64,000 nt of DNA from Phycisphaerae bacterium (GCA_013360585.1 JABWBH010000012.1:47201-111200); one strand, 5' to 3'; positions 17,249-26,740 are shown, counted from the first letter of the stretch. Translations and numbers: made by a program. The notes: generated by a model from the letters alone, not told the origin.

Positions 17249-17848
17249 TTACGCGCTCCAGAAGCTGCCTTCCGCGGCGATCTGCGACACCGGTTTCCGT
17301 CCCGAGGGGATTTCCCGCTCGCGGAGATCCTCCGGCAGCAACTGCGGGTCGCCGGGCCGGCCGATCGCAATCATCGCCTCGATCTTGTATTCCGGCGGGA
17401 CATGCAGCGCCGCGCGGGCTTTCGCCGCGTCGAAACCAGCCATCCCGTGGACGACCAGCCCCATCACGGCTCCTTGCAGGGAGAGGTTCTGAAAAGCGGC
17501 GCCAGCGTCAAACGAATGCACCGGGTTGGTTTTACCGTTGCGCGCGAACACGGTGGAGGAGACCTCAACGACGAGCACCGCGGCGTTGGCGCACCAGGTC
17601 TGGTTGGCAGGCAGCAGCAGGTCGAAGAACGTTGCCCAGTCCGGTCCGCCGCGCGTCGCATAAAGGAAGCGCCACTCCTGCTCGTTGTAGGTGGAAGGCG
17701 CCCAGCGCGCGGCCTCGAAGAGGCGCATCAGCTCCTCGTTCGTGATCGACTCCCCGCTCATCGCGCGCGGCGACCAGCGTCGCCAGAAGATCGGATCGAT
17801 CAGGTAGTCCGGACGTCGATGATCGACCGGGTCCGGCAGTCGGTTCAT
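17249..17848 (-). CDS. Nitroreductase family protein
   Basis: 199 residues from the ATG at 17848. Nitroreductase-fold enzymes are FMN-dependent NAD(P)H oxidoreductases with broad substrates. The family pattern is clear: RRWSPRAMSGESITNEEL, then LFEAARWAPSTYNEQEWRF, and GAAFQNLSLQGAVMGLVVHGM, followed by AMIAIGRPGD near the end. The ATG at 17848 has GGAG nearby and similarity starts there; the frame extends upstream with an Arg-rich stretch that looks non-coding. It is probably a single-gene unit. Confidence 0.85.
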   Translation of the reverse strand: MNRLPDPVDHRRPDYLIDPIFWRRWSPRAMSGESITNEELMRLFEAARWAPSTYNEQEWRFLYATRGGPDWATFFDLLLPANQTWCANAAVLVVEVSSTVFARNGKTNPVHSFDAGAAFQNLSLQGAVMGLVVHGMAGFDAAKARAALHVPPEYKIEAMIAIGRPGDPQLLPEDLREREIPSGRKPVSQIAAEGSFWSA

Positions 17849-17959
17849 TGCGGAGATCTCCTTCGGGATGTCTCGCCGCCGCCGGCGACGGTTCTTCACG
17901 AGGCGACGGCACATTTCCGGATCGCACCGCCATCTTCGATGTACTTGCGCCCGCCGCGG

Positions 17960-20332
17960 TTACCTGTAACTGCCGGCTTCCATGTCAACGCCGTGCGCGC
18001 GCCCCGGGAAGACGTCCGCGGGGATCGCGGGCTTGTCGGCCCAGACCCGGTTGTCGCCGCCGCGACCCGTCGGGTAGGTGTCGCGCCCGCCGAGGTCAAG
18101 AAACACGCCCGCGCCGAGGATCGTCTTGCGCACGCTGCCGGACGCATCCGGGGTCACGTAGCCGAAATTGTTGCTGGCTTCGCCGTCAAGGACGTAGCGA
18201 TCCGCCCCTTGCCGGTCAACGAAGATTCCGATCCCCGCGGCGTTGCCCGCACCCCAGGCGAGACTGCCTGCCGTGTAACGATCATCCCCCGCCAAGTCCG
18301 CGAACATACCCAGCCCGACGTCGTGCCCCGCACCCTGGGTGACGTTCATCGACGCGGCGTAGGTGTCGTTGCCCTCGCCGTCCAGGAGAAGCCCGACGGC
18401 GAAGTGCGCGGACGCGCCCTGCGCGTACCACTGCCCCTGGTACACGTCGTCGCCGTTGCGATCATAAAGGACTCCGACGCCGAACCAGTATCCGACGCCT
18501 TGCCCGAACACCCCGCACGTATACGTGTCCTTGCCGCCGCCGTCATAAAGGAGCCCGACGCCGCCGGGGAGACTGAGGCCCTCAAGATAGTCGCCGCGCA
18601 CGCCCGACCCGCATCCCTGCGCCATCGAGATGTTGTGCTCGGCGGATTGCGGCGACGGGAAGCGAATGTCGGTGTCGTTGGCGACATAGGCGTCGTCGCC
18701 GGACCCGTCGATCAGCGCGCCGAGCGCGCCCGGCCCGCCGTAGCCCTGGCCGACCGTGAAGAGCTGGTAGACGTCTTTGCCGGACCGATCGACCAGCAGC
18801 GCGACGCCGCGGGTGAAGGCGCAGCCCTGAGCACGCTCGACGGCGGTGTACTTGTCCGTTCCGGCGTGGTCGTAAAGCAGGCCGCCGCCGAAGATGGCGT
18901 GCCCGAGGCCGTTCTGGGTGATCGTGTACGTGTCGTCGCCGGCGAAATCAAAGAGCATGCCGACGCCGCACTGCCCGGAGCCGAAATTGCCGAGCTTGTC
19001 GTCGGTGTTGACGTAGGAGTCGTTTCCGCCGAAGTCGATCAGGACGGAGACGCGCTGCTTCGGCGCGGCGTTGACGGCGACGCGCGTTGCGTAGGCGTCG
19101 TCGCCGGTCCAGTCAATGACGAGAAAAGGCGGGAGGGGGTTGTCCGTGAGCTTGTGATCGGCGCCGATCGAAATCTGTCCGAGCGGCGTCATCAGATCGA
19201 TCGACCACTTCGGCGCGTCCTTCGCGTAGAGCGGCGGCGGAGCCGGCGCGGAGGAATTCTGCGCCCCCTGATTCTTGTCGGGATCCTTGCTGACGCGGTT
19301 GTCCGGGCCGGGCGGCGCGGGGTTGGGCTGAGGTCGCGGCTGTCCCGGCGCGCCTGCCTGTCCCGGCTGGGGAATGTGTCCGGTGGGGGGCAAGGCTGTT
19401 GCGCCGCCGGAAGGCGTGACGCGGCCCGGAATCGTCGTGATCTCGCGCGGTTGGATCGGCGCACCGGCGCCGCGGCTTACCCCCCCGGACGGCGGGCGGC
19501 TGACGATCGGCTGACTCGGTTGCGGAGGCAGAGGCTCCTCCTCCTGGACGACGAAAAGCGTCGCCAGATCCGCCACGGCGAACGTCACGTCCTGCATCGA
19601 GGCGATGACCAGGGCGGTGTCAAAGTCGTTAAGCGCCCCCGCCGTCATCAAGCGGCGTCGATGTTCGGACATCGGCGTCAGCCCCGGATCGGGAACGCCG
19701 CGCCCGGTGGTGAGCAGTTCGTTCCACTGCGTGTCGGAAAGCGGCTCGCAGGCAAGGCTGGTCCACTCCTGCGCGTCGCACATCACGTGGATGAGCACGG
19801 CGATTTTCTGCTGAAGCTCGAGCGGCGAGCCGGCGAGATCGGCTTTGACCTTTTCCTGAGCATCGGGGGCGAACGTTCCGCCGCCGATCGTGTACACGCG
19901 CTTGATCGCCGCGACGACCGGGTCCGGACCTTCGGCAAGTTTACGTGCCCGGTCGAGCGGATCCCCGATCAGATCCCGCCGGACGGTGCGCCCGTGCCAG
20001 CGCGACAGGTTCGCCAACGCGGAAGACGCGACCTGCGAAGCCTCGGCGATCGAAAGCGACTCGTCGAGGAACCCGGGGAGTACGAGAGCATTGAAGGGTT
20101 TCGCCAGAATCGAGGCGTGGAGCGGCGATCGCGGTCCCTGACGGTCAAAAAGATCCAAGTCCGCAGGGTCGATCCGCAGGTCGTCTCGCGACAGTTCGGC
20201 GCGCTTGAGCGCGGCGTCAACATCCGCCAGCGGCGAAACCTGCGCCGCCGCCCGATCCTGAATCATCAAAACCACCGCTGCAAGAAAAAAAAAGGCGCAC
20301 CTGACGCCTTTGTTCGTCGTCACCTCAAACAT
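17960..20332 (-). CDS. Secreted repeat protein with about twelve 27-residue G-x-D-x-Y repeats
   Basis: 790 residues from the ATG at 20332, which has GGAGGG five bases upstream; that site lies between this ATG and the in-frame one at 20353, so it decides the start. A signal peptide occupies 1-30 (CAFFFLAAVVLMIQDRAAA). Residues 31-265 are mainly helical and unlike anything I recognise; 266-370 are a Pro/Gly/Gln-rich linker; 402-754 hold about twelve units of roughly 27 residues with the core VGLLxDxxGxDxYxxxxxxQGxG (for example GVGLLYDGGGKDTY, VGVLYDRNGDDVYQG, VGLLLDGEGNDTY). The regular Asp/Gly turns suggest a beta-solenoid that may bind calcium. Function is unknown. Confidence 0.75.
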   Translation of the reverse strand: MFEVTTNKGVRCAFFFLAAVVLMIQDRAAAQVSPLADVDAALKRAELSRDDLRIDPADLDLFDRQGPRSPLHASILAKPFNALVLPGFLDESLSIAEASQVASSALANLSRWHGRTVRRDLIGDPLDRARKLAEGPDPVVAAIKRVYTIGGGTFAPDAQEKVKADLAGSPLELQQKIAVLIHVMCDAQEWTSLACEPLSDTQWNELLTTGRGVPDPGLTPMSEHRRRLMTAGALNDFDTALVIASMQDVTFAVADLATLFVVQEEEPLPPQPSQPIVSRPPSGGVSRGAGAPIQPREITTIPGRVTPSGGATALPPTGHIPQPGQAGAPGQPRPQPNPAPPGPDNRVSKDPDKNQGAQNSSAPAPPPLYAKDAPKWSIDLMTPLGQISIGADHKLTDNPLPPFLVIDWTGDDAYATRVAVNAAPKQRVSVLIDFGGNDSYVNTDDKLGNFGSGQCGVGMLFDFAGDDTYTITQNGLGHAIFGGGLLYDHAGTDKYTAVERAQGCAFTRGVALLVDRSGKDVYQLFTVGQGYGGPGALGALIDGSGDDAYVANDTDIRFPSPQSAEHNISMAQGCGSGVRGDYLEGLSLPGGVGLLYDGGGKDTYTCGVFGQGVGYWFGVGVLYDRNGDDVYQGQWYAQGASAHFAVGLLLDGEGNDTYAASMNVTQGAGHDVGLGMFADLAGDDRYTAGSLAWGAGNAAGIGIFVDRQGADRYVLDGEASNNFGYVTPDASGSVRKTILGAGVFLDLGGRDTYPTGRGGDNRVWADKPAIPADVFPGRAHGVDMEAGSYR

Positions 20333-20496
20333 GTCGCCCTCCCGAATCCGCATCACACTAAGACGTCGATCCGCGCCCGCCGCCCCGCCGAAAGCGCGAA
20401 ATCCCCCCCAACTGATACCGGCTGCGGCCCGAGGGGTTGCAGCCGCGGACATCGGGCAGGTGTAATCGAACGCCCGCCGGCGTACAATTCCGGCGG

Positions 20497-21627
20497 ATGA
20501 CGCAAGGGCGTGGAAAAGTCGTGGTCGCAATGAGCGGAGGCGTAGATTCCTCCGTCGCGGCAAGCCTGCTGTCGGACCAGGGGTACGACGTGGTCGGGCT
20601 GTTTATGCGCCTCGGCGCCGACACGGGGGCGGCTCCTGCGGAGGCACCCCCGGGGGGATCGCGCCGTCCGCATCAGGGATGCTGCTCCGCCGCGGATGCG
20701 GCCGATGCGCGTTACGTCGCGGGGCAGTTAGGTGTTCCTTTTTACGCGCTAAATTTTCGCGAGGATTTTCAGAAGCTGATCGACGCCTTCGCGGACGAGT
20801 ACGCGCGGGGACGCACGCCGAACCCCTGCGTGACGTGCAACGATCACCTCAAGTTCGGTCGGTTGATCGAATACGCCGACGCAATCGGGGCAAGCCACGT
20901 GGCGACCGGACATTACGCGCGGATCGTCGAGCACAACGGTCGCCCCGCGCTCGCTCGGGCGCGGGATGCATCGAAGGATCAGTCGTATTTTCTTTTCGGC
21001 ATCCGCGCGGCGGCGCTGGACCGAATCCTTTTTCCGCTCGGCGAACTGCACAAGGACGAGGTTCGCGCGATCGCCCGGCAGCGAGGTTTCCCGAATCACG
21101 ACAAACCGGACTCCGTCGAGATCTGCTTCGCCCCGGATCGGGACTACGCCCGCGTGGTGCGCGAGCGGCGCCCCGAGGCGTTTGTCGGCGGTGACGTCGT
21201 GGACCCCTCGGGCCGCGTTGTCGGGCGACACGACGGCGTGCCGAACTTCACGATCGGTCAGCGGCGCGGGTTGGGGATCGCCCTGGGAGCCCCCGCGTAC
21301 GTGACGCGGCTCAACGTGCTGAACAACACGGTGACGCTCGGACCGCGCGAGGCGCTGCGGTCGCGGCGGTTCCTTGCGGATCGGGCGAATTTTCACAGAC
21401 CGCCCCCCCGTCAATTTCGCGCGTCGGCGAGGATTCGGCATCAGCATCGGTCAGCCCCTGCGGAGGTCGTTCTTCTTGAACCCGCCGTGTTCGAGACCAC
21501 GTTCGTTGAACCTCAGTCGGCCGTCACGCCGGGACAGGCTGCGGTTCTTTATGACGGCGATGTGGTGCTCGGGGGAGGCTGGATCCGCGAGGCGCACCCG
21601 GTTACCGAAGACGGAAGCGACACATGA
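20497..21627 (+). CDS. mnmA: tRNA-specific 2-thiouridylase MnmA
   Basis: 376 residues. MnmA thiolates uridine 34 of the glutamate, lysine and glutamine tRNAs using ATP and a persulfide relay. Seen are the ATP loop AMSGGVDSSV (11-20), the nucleophile Cys111 in NPCVTCNDHLKF, the second catalytic Cys210 in SVEICFAPDRDY, and GQRRGLGIALG near 255-265. A GCC insert near residues 41-65 (GGSRRPHQGCCSAADAADAR) matches the usual long loop. The ATG at 20497 begins the family similarity; the ribosome binding site is weak (GGCGG). Its TGA overlaps the next gene's ATG (21624-21627). Confidence 0.95.
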   Translation: MTQGRGKVVVAMSGGVDSSVAASLLSDQGYDVVGLFMRLGADTGAAPAEAPPGGSRRPHQGCCSAADAADARYVAGQLGVPFYALNFREDFQKLIDAFADEYARGRTPNPCVTCNDHLKFGRLIEYADAIGASHVATGHYARIVEHNGRPALARARDASKDQSYFLFGIRAAALDRILFPLGELHKDEVRAIARQRGFPNHDKPDSVEICFAPDRDYARVVRERRPEAFVGGDVVDPSGRVVGRHDGVPNFTIGQRRGLGIALGAPAYVTRLNVLNNTVTLGPREALRSRRFLADRANFHRPPPRQFRASARIRHQHRSAPAEVVLLEPAVFETTFVEPQSAVTPGQAAVLYDGDVVLGGGWIREAHPVTEDGSDT

Positions 21628-22643
21628 CGGCCGGGGGTTCCGCTGCGCTGCGCACGCTGGTTCTTCATGCGGGCGCGTTGGGCGATCTGATCCTGACGTT
21701 GCAATTCATCCGGCGTATCTGGTCGTCGCAAGGGGGCCTCGTGGCGCTGGCGGGGCGCGGTTCCTGGTCTTTGTGGGCGGCGCGAGTCGGGTTGGTGGAC
21801 GAGGCCGTCGTTCCGGAGCAGGTCGGATTGCATGAGTTGTTCACCCCCGAACCCGCCGACGGAACGCTCTTCAAGGCGTTTCTCAAGCGGTTCAACCGAG
21901 TCATCAGCTTCCTTGATGGACCGGAGTCGGCGATCACGGCGTCGCTGCGGAGCATCGCGCCTCACGCCGAGGTGATCGGAATCAACCCGCGCCCCACGGC
22001 GGAGACCTTCAGCGCCGGTCAGCACATCACTGAGCAGTGGCTGGGGGACTTCGCGGCGGCTTGCGGCGCCTCGCTGGAGCACCTCTGCAAGCCGGGATCG
22101 TATCAGGCGTCGTTAAAGGGGACCAGCACCGTCGCGGGCGACAGCGAGGGCGGCTGGGTTTACTGTCATCCCGGCAGCGGCGGCCGGGCGAAATGCGTAC
22201 CGCTGGAGGCGTTGGAGCGGCTGGTGGCCGCACTCGCGGATGCCGGGCATGCGGCGAGGTGGGTGATCGGTCCGGACGAAGCGGAACAATTCGGAAGCGC
22301 ATTGGAGCGCCAACTTCGTCGCACGGCGCCGGTCGACTTGGAACTGGACTGCGACGCCGTCGTGAACTTGTTGCGCCGCGCCCGGGCTTATATCGGGATG
22401 GACGCGGGCATGACGCACGTGGCGGCGCTGCTGGGCGTGCCGACGGCGGTGGTGTTCGGGCCGACCGACCCGCGAGTCTGGCGGCCGCTCGGAGCACGTG
22501 TTCGCGTTTGCCGGTTTCCCGAATCCGGCGAGCCGGCGGAACGCTGGGCGTCGAGGATGCTCGGTGAGGTGTCCTCGCTTGTCGTCGGAGACCGCGGGAG
22601 TATGCTGCGCGAGCCGCGTCGCCCCGGCGTGGTCGAGGCGTGA
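21624..22643 (+). CDS. Glycosyltransferase family 9 (heptosyltransferase-like)
   Basis: 339 residues of the ADP-heptose:LPS heptosyltransferase type. The N-terminal half starts LRTLVLHAGALGDLILTL and the C-terminal half has YCHPGSGGRAKCVPLEAL and the strongly conserved MDAGMTHVAALLGVPTAVVFGPTDPRVWRPLG. Such enzymes add sugars to lipid A core or related surface glycans at the inner membrane face. It overlaps mnmA by 4 bases and is followed within 2 bases by the AAA+ gene, so the three are translated together. The actual sugar donor cannot be told from sequence. Confidence 0.85.
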   Translation: MTAGGSAALRTLVLHAGALGDLILTLQFIRRIWSSQGGLVALAGRGSWSLWAARVGLVDEAVVPEQVGLHELFTPEPADGTLFKAFLKRFNRVISFLDGPESAITASLRSIAPHAEVIGINPRPTAETFSAGQHITEQWLGDFAAACGASLEHLCKPGSYQASLKGTSTVAGDSEGGWVYCHPGSGGRAKCVPLEALERLVAALADAGHAARWVIGPDEAEQFGSALERQLRRTAPVDLELDCDAVVNLLRRARAYIGMDAGMTHVAALLGVPTAVVFGPTDPRVWRPLGARVRVCRFPESGEPAERWASRMLGEVSSLVVGDRGSMLREPRRPGVVEA

Positions 22644-22645
22644 GC

Positions 22646-24133
22646 ATGACCGATCAGGATCGACTGCGGGAGTTGCTCGAAGGACGTCACCCGTGTGTGT
22701 TCGTTCACACACATGAGGAGGAATACGTTCTGGATCTGGTGCGCGACGCCGCGATGGCGCTGGGGCGATCGCTGCGGCAGTGGTCGATCATCGGCGGCGT
22801 GCGCGACGGACTGGTGGCGGGCAAGCCGCCCGTCCCGGAGACGGAGAACCCCGCAGCCGCGCTGTATTACCTGCACGAGATGCGCGACCCGACGATCGCG
22901 GTCCTTCTGGATCTGGTCACGCACCTTCGGGAGGACCGGACGCTGCGCCTCCTGCGGAACCTCATCCGTAAATGTCAGTCGTCGGACCTTCAGCTTGTGT
23001 TGATTGACCACCGGGAGGACGTTCCGGCGGTGCTGTTGGACTGGGCGACGCGCTTTGAGGTGTCGCTCCCCGATGCCGAGGAGATCGAACGTCTGCTCAA
23101 GGAAGCGCTTGCTGAGGAACGCCGTGACGGCGCGATCCAGATCGACATCCGCCGGTCGGATCTGGAGAACATCGTCAGCAACCTGCGGGGGCTGACGCGA
23201 CGGCAGGTGCGGATGCTGGTGCGCGAGGCGGTCTGTTGCGATCGTCGCTTTGATCAGCAGGACGCCGCGAACCTGCTGTTGCGCAAGCGGCAGTCGCTGC
23301 AATCGGCGGGCCTGCTGGAGTTCGTGGACCGCCCGCTGGATTTGTCAGAGATCGGCGGACTGCGTCGTTTGAAAAGCTGGTTGAAACAACGGGAGGACAC
23401 GTGGTCGCGCCGTGCAATCGAGTTCGGACTGACTCCGCCGCGAGGGATCCTGCTGCTGGGCGTTCAGGGCGCGGGAAAAAGTCTTTGCGCGAAGGCGATC
23501 GCGACGGCGTGGCGTCGGCCGCTGCTTCGGATGGACGTCGGCGCACTGTATGACAAGTACATCGGCGAATCCGAGCGGCGCCTGCGCGACGCGCTGCGCC
23601 AGGCGGAGATGATGGCGCCGGTCGTGCTCTGGATCGACGAGATCGAGAAGGCGTTCGCCTCGGCGGCGAGCCAGAGCACCGACGGCGGACTTTCCCGCCG
23701 CATGTTCGCCACGCTGCTGACGTGGATGCAGGAGCACCGGGCGCCAGCGTTTCTGGTGGCGACGGCGAACGACATCGCCGCTCTGCCGCCGGAGCTGCTG
23801 CGCAAGGGGCGGTTTGACGAGATATTCTTCGTTGATCTGCCGAAGGCCCCGACCCGGATGGACATCTTCGAGATTCACCTGCGGAAACGACTGCGGGATC
23901 CCGCGGCGTTCGACCTGCCCGCCCTGGCGAAGGCGACCGAGGGTTACAGCGGCGCGGAGATCGAGCAGGCGGTGCTCGCGGGGCTGCACCAGGCGTTTGA
24001 CGCGGGGGAGGAACTTACAACGGAGCGCCTTCTGAAAGCGGCTGAGGCGTCGCCGCCGCTTTCAGTGACGATGGCGGAGCAGGTTGAGGCGTTGCGTGCC
24101 TGGGCGAAAGGGCGCTGTGTACCGGCGGATTGA
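22646..24133 (+). CDS. Ycf46-like AAA+ ATPase
   Basis: 495 residues. Residues 1-230 are a helical region that itself resembles a degenerate ATPase lobe (HPCVFVHTHEEEYVLDLVRD, TIAVLLDLVTHL). Residues 235-470 are a classical AAA+ module: Walker A LLGVQGAGKSLCAKA (about 270-284), Walker B WIDEIEKAFA (329-338), sensor VATANDIAALPPELLRKGRFDEIFF with arginine fingers, and a C-terminal lid. This layout matches the Ycf46/COG0464 group of chloroplasts and bacteria, whose role is poorly known. The ATG at 22646 has GAGG seven bases upstream; a GTG at 22640 would instead overlap the previous stop. Confidence 0.75.
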   Translation: MTDQDRLRELLEGRHPCVFVHTHEEEYVLDLVRDAAMALGRSLRQWSIIGGVRDGLVAGKPPVPETENPAAALYYLHEMRDPTIAVLLDLVTHLREDRTLRLLRNLIRKCQSSDLQLVLIDHREDVPAVLLDWATRFEVSLPDAEEIERLLKEALAEERRDGAIQIDIRRSDLENIVSNLRGLTRRQVRMLVREAVCCDRRFDQQDAANLLLRKRQSLQSAGLLEFVDRPLDLSEIGGLRRLKSWLKQREDTWSRRAIEFGLTPPRGILLLGVQGAGKSLCAKAIATAWRRPLLRMDVGALYDKYIGESERRLRDALRQAEMMAPVVLWIDEIEKAFASAASQSTDGGLSRRMFATLLTWMQEHRAPAFLVATANDIAALPPELLRKGRFDEIFFVDLPKAPTRMDIFEIHLRKRLRDPAAFDLPALAKATEGYSGAEIEQAVLAGLHQAFDAGEELTTERLLKAAEASPPLSVTMAEQVEALRAWAKGRCVPAD

Positions 24134-24263
24134 GCGCGGGGCGCTCCGACAATTCCGCACATTAACGGAAAACGTTCTGAAACGACGAAATCATTGCAGG
24201 TAACCGAGTTGCGCAACCGGGTTGGGCACCTCGGGAAAGACGGACCGCGGAGGAGGGTTACAC

Positions 24264-26246
24264 ATGTTTCGCACTCGTCAAATCGCGCTTCTGCTGACGC
24301 TTTCCGTGACGGTCAATGCCGCCAGCCAGGAAACGGAAGAGCGTGACAATCCGCTGGAAGGGTATTCGGAGCGTGCGATCAGCCTCCTGAAGCGCACCTT
24401 TGAGACGTTCCGCGAACTGAAGTCCTACTCCGACGACGGCATCGTCGAAATGAAGACCGACGCGGCGTTCGGAAGGATGAACGAGGGGCAGAAGATCACC
24501 TTCGCGATGGCCGGGGGGCGGCGCTTCCGCCTTGACACGCCGACACACACGGTCGCTTCCGACGGCCGGGAGTTGACCGTGTACATGAAGAACGCACAAC
24601 GGTATCAGGTCAAGCCGATCGAAGAGGACATCGCGAAGCAGATCGAAGAGTACCTCGGACTGGCGGGGATGAACATCGCCGTCGGACAGATCATGCTGTC
24701 TCCGAAACCCGCGAAACTCTTCACATCGATTTTCAAAGAGTTGGACGTCGCCGGATCCGAGCGCGTCGGCGAGGACGACTGCGCCGTGCTTGAGGGGAAG
24801 ATGAACGCGTCCGAGATTCCGATGGTGACGTCGGACACGCCGGCGCGGGTTTATCTGCGCAAGCGCGACGGCCTGATCCGCCGGGTCGAGATCGACCTTT
24901 CGGAGATGATGAAGAAACAGATGGAACAGGCGCCGGGCGGGATGTCGGTGTCGGAGTTCAAGGTGGTGTACGACGTCCGCGACATCCGCGTGAACGAGCC
25001 GCTCGAGGAGTCGCGGCTCGCGTTTTCCCCTCCGTCATCGGCGAAGAAGGTGGAGAAGTTCTACGGCGGAATGATGGGCGGGGGCGGTCCGGGTGCGCAG
25101 CAGTTCGAGTTATCCGGACATGACGCCCCGGCGTTCGACCTGCCCGCTCACGGCGGGGAGCGCGTTTCTCTCGGCGACTACCGGGGTCACGTCGTTCTGC
25201 TGCACTTCGGAGTCGGCGGATTCGGATTTCAGCAGTCCGACCGAAGCATCGAGAAGCTCGAAGAGATTCAACGGGATTACGCGGACAAGGGCGTACACGT
25301 CATTTACGTTCATACCGGGTCGAACGCCGACAAGCTGATCGAGGATCTCGGGCATGAACCCGGCGTCGTCGTCGCCCTCGATCCGGACCGGGCGACGGCC
25401 GGGGAGTATTTCGAGGAGCAGTGGTCGTTCGGCGCGGTGCTCATTGATAAGGAAGGGGTGGTGCAGGGACGCTACGCCGGTTTCATCACCGACCCGACGA
25501 CGAAGGCGATGCGGTCCGATCTGGACAAGTTGCTCGGCGGCGAGACGTTGCCGAGTGCGAAGAAAATGACAGCAGAGGAGATCGACGAAGCCTTCGAGCA
25601 GCGGACCGGGGCTTTCACGATGCCCGGCGGGGCCGAGCCGGTGAACGAGGATCGTCTCAAGGAAGCGTGGTCCGTGCGCGCCAGCGGCGGCAACATCGCC
25701 TTCTCATCCGGAGGCAGCAAGTACGATGACCGCGTGTTCTGGGTCCGGGACAAGGGGCGCGTGCTGGGCATCAGCCCCGCTGGCGAGACGCTGATCGAGC
25801 TGCCGATTCAAAAAGCGACGGCGGACATGTTCGGGCAGGAAACGTTCGCGGTCGGCAAGCTCGGATCGAACTGGGGCGTCGTGTACATGTCCACGATCGC
25901 CGGAGATGAGCAGCAGCCGGGAGGGTGGCGACCCCCGAAAGCCGCCGTGCTGACCGCAACGGACGCCGAGGGTCATGAACTGTGGAAGGTGGAGCTGAAG
26001 GCTGAGAACATGCAGCTTCCGCAGCACCTGGCGTTGGGCGACGTGGACGGGCGACCCGGAGACGAAGTGATCTTCTTCCACGGCGGAGCGGTATGCGTGC
26101 TGGACTCGAAGGGTGAAGTTCTCGTGCGAAAGCCTTGTCCTGGATGGGCCTCGTGGTTGATCGTGGCCGACCGTGACCGCGATGAGCAAGCGGAGATCTA
26201 CGTGCGCTCTCAGTACAAACTCACGCGGCTCGACTACGAGCGGTAG
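24264..26246 (+). CDS. Secreted fusion of LolA-like (DUF2092 type), cysteine-less redoxin and beta-propeller-like regions
   Basis: 660 residues; the ATG at 24264 follows AGGAGGG. A signal peptide is seen at 1-20. Residues 30-260 resemble the LolA-like DUF2092 fold (LLKRTFETFRELKSYSDDG, GGRRFRLDTPTHTVASDGRELTVY). Residues 283-425 have the redoxin/TlpA framework (DAPAFDLPAHGGERVSLGDYRGHVVLLHFG... YVHTGSNAD) but where WCxxC should stand there is VGGFGF, with no cysteine. Residues 470-660 contain FG-GAP-like pieces (LALGDVDGRPGDEVIFF, IVADRDRDEQAEIYV). A redox role through a CxxC is therefore excluded; a binding or structural role is likely. It stands alone, 130 bases after the AAA+ gene. Confidence 0.7.
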   Translation: MFRTRQIALLLTLSVTVNAASQETEERDNPLEGYSERAISLLKRTFETFRELKSYSDDGIVEMKTDAAFGRMNEGQKITFAMAGGRRFRLDTPTHTVASDGRELTVYMKNAQRYQVKPIEEDIAKQIEEYLGLAGMNIAVGQIMLSPKPAKLFTSIFKELDVAGSERVGEDDCAVLEGKMNASEIPMVTSDTPARVYLRKRDGLIRRVEIDLSEMMKKQMEQAPGGMSVSEFKVVYDVRDIRVNEPLEESRLAFSPPSSAKKVEKFYGGMMGGGGPGAQQFELSGHDAPAFDLPAHGGERVSLGDYRGHVVLLHFGVGGFGFQQSDRSIEKLEEIQRDYADKGVHVIYVHTGSNADKLIEDLGHEPGVVVALDPDRATAGEYFEEQWSFGAVLIDKEGVVQGRYAGFITDPTTKAMRSDLDKLLGGETLPSAKKMTAEEIDEAFEQRTGAFTMPGGAEPVNEDRLKEAWSVRASGGNIAFSSGGSKYDDRVFWVRDKGRVLGISPAGETLIELPIQKATADMFGQETFAVGKLGSNWGVVYMSTIAGDEQQPGGWRPPKAAVLTATDAEGHELWKVELKAENMQLPQHLALGDVDGRPGDEVIFFHGGAVCVLDSKGEVLVRKPCPGWASWLIVADRDRDEQAEIYVRSQYKLTRLDYER

Positions 26247-26326
26247 GCGTGTGATCGCTGGGATGCGTGCGCCCCTGCGGTGCGGCGGACGTCATGACCG
26301 CAGCGTCGTCGTGGATGACCGCCGGG

Positions 26327-26740
26327 TCAGACCTCGTCCGGGAAATCCAGGGCGAGCGCCCGCTCAAAATCCCGGTCCGCGATCCTCAGCACGCCGAGCG
26401 TCTGCTCGGAACCCGGGCTCGCCGAGGCGTACAAGTACTCGATGTTGATGCCCGCGCCGGCCAGCGTGCGGGCGATCGCGGCGATCGAACCGGGGCGGTT
26501 GGCGATCTCGACGACCAGCACGCGCACGACGATGAAGCTTGCCCCGAACTTCGCGAGACATTCCTCGGCGAGCGTGACATTGTCGCAGATCATCCGCACC
26601 GTCCCGATGTCGAACGACTCGAGCACCGTCATCGCGCGGACGTGAATGTCGCGCCGGCACAACGTCTCGCAAAGATCCGCGAGAATGCCCGGACGGTTCT
26701 TAAGAAAAACCGACAATTGATCCTGAACGACGGCGCGCAT
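26327..26740 (-). CDS. Tandem ACT-domain protein
   Basis: 137 residues forming two ACT domains back to back: QDQLSVFLKNRPGILADLCETL (first) and VLVVEIANRPGSIAAIARTLAGAGINIEYLYA (second). The NRPG turn preceding each helix is typical of ACT domains that bind amino acids. Free-standing double ACT proteins usually sense amino acids or regulate a partner enzyme. No catalytic domain is present. GGAGG lies ten bases upstream of the ATG at 26740. The partner is not evident from the neighbours. Confidence 0.85.
   Translation of the reverse strand: MRAVVQDQLSVFLKNRPGILADLCETLCRRDIHVRAMTVLESFDIGTVRMICDNVTLAEECLAKFGASFIVVRVLVVEIANRPGSIAAIARTLAGAGINIEYLYASASPGSEQTLGVLRIADRDFERALALDFPDEV

Noticed and set aside
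17171..20500. A 1109-codon open frame on the plus strand across the repeat protein and nitroreductase
   Set aside because: It is antisense to two well-supported genes on the minus strand; the GC-rich, repeat-rich sequence keeps the opposite frame open. It has no domain pattern and no good start.
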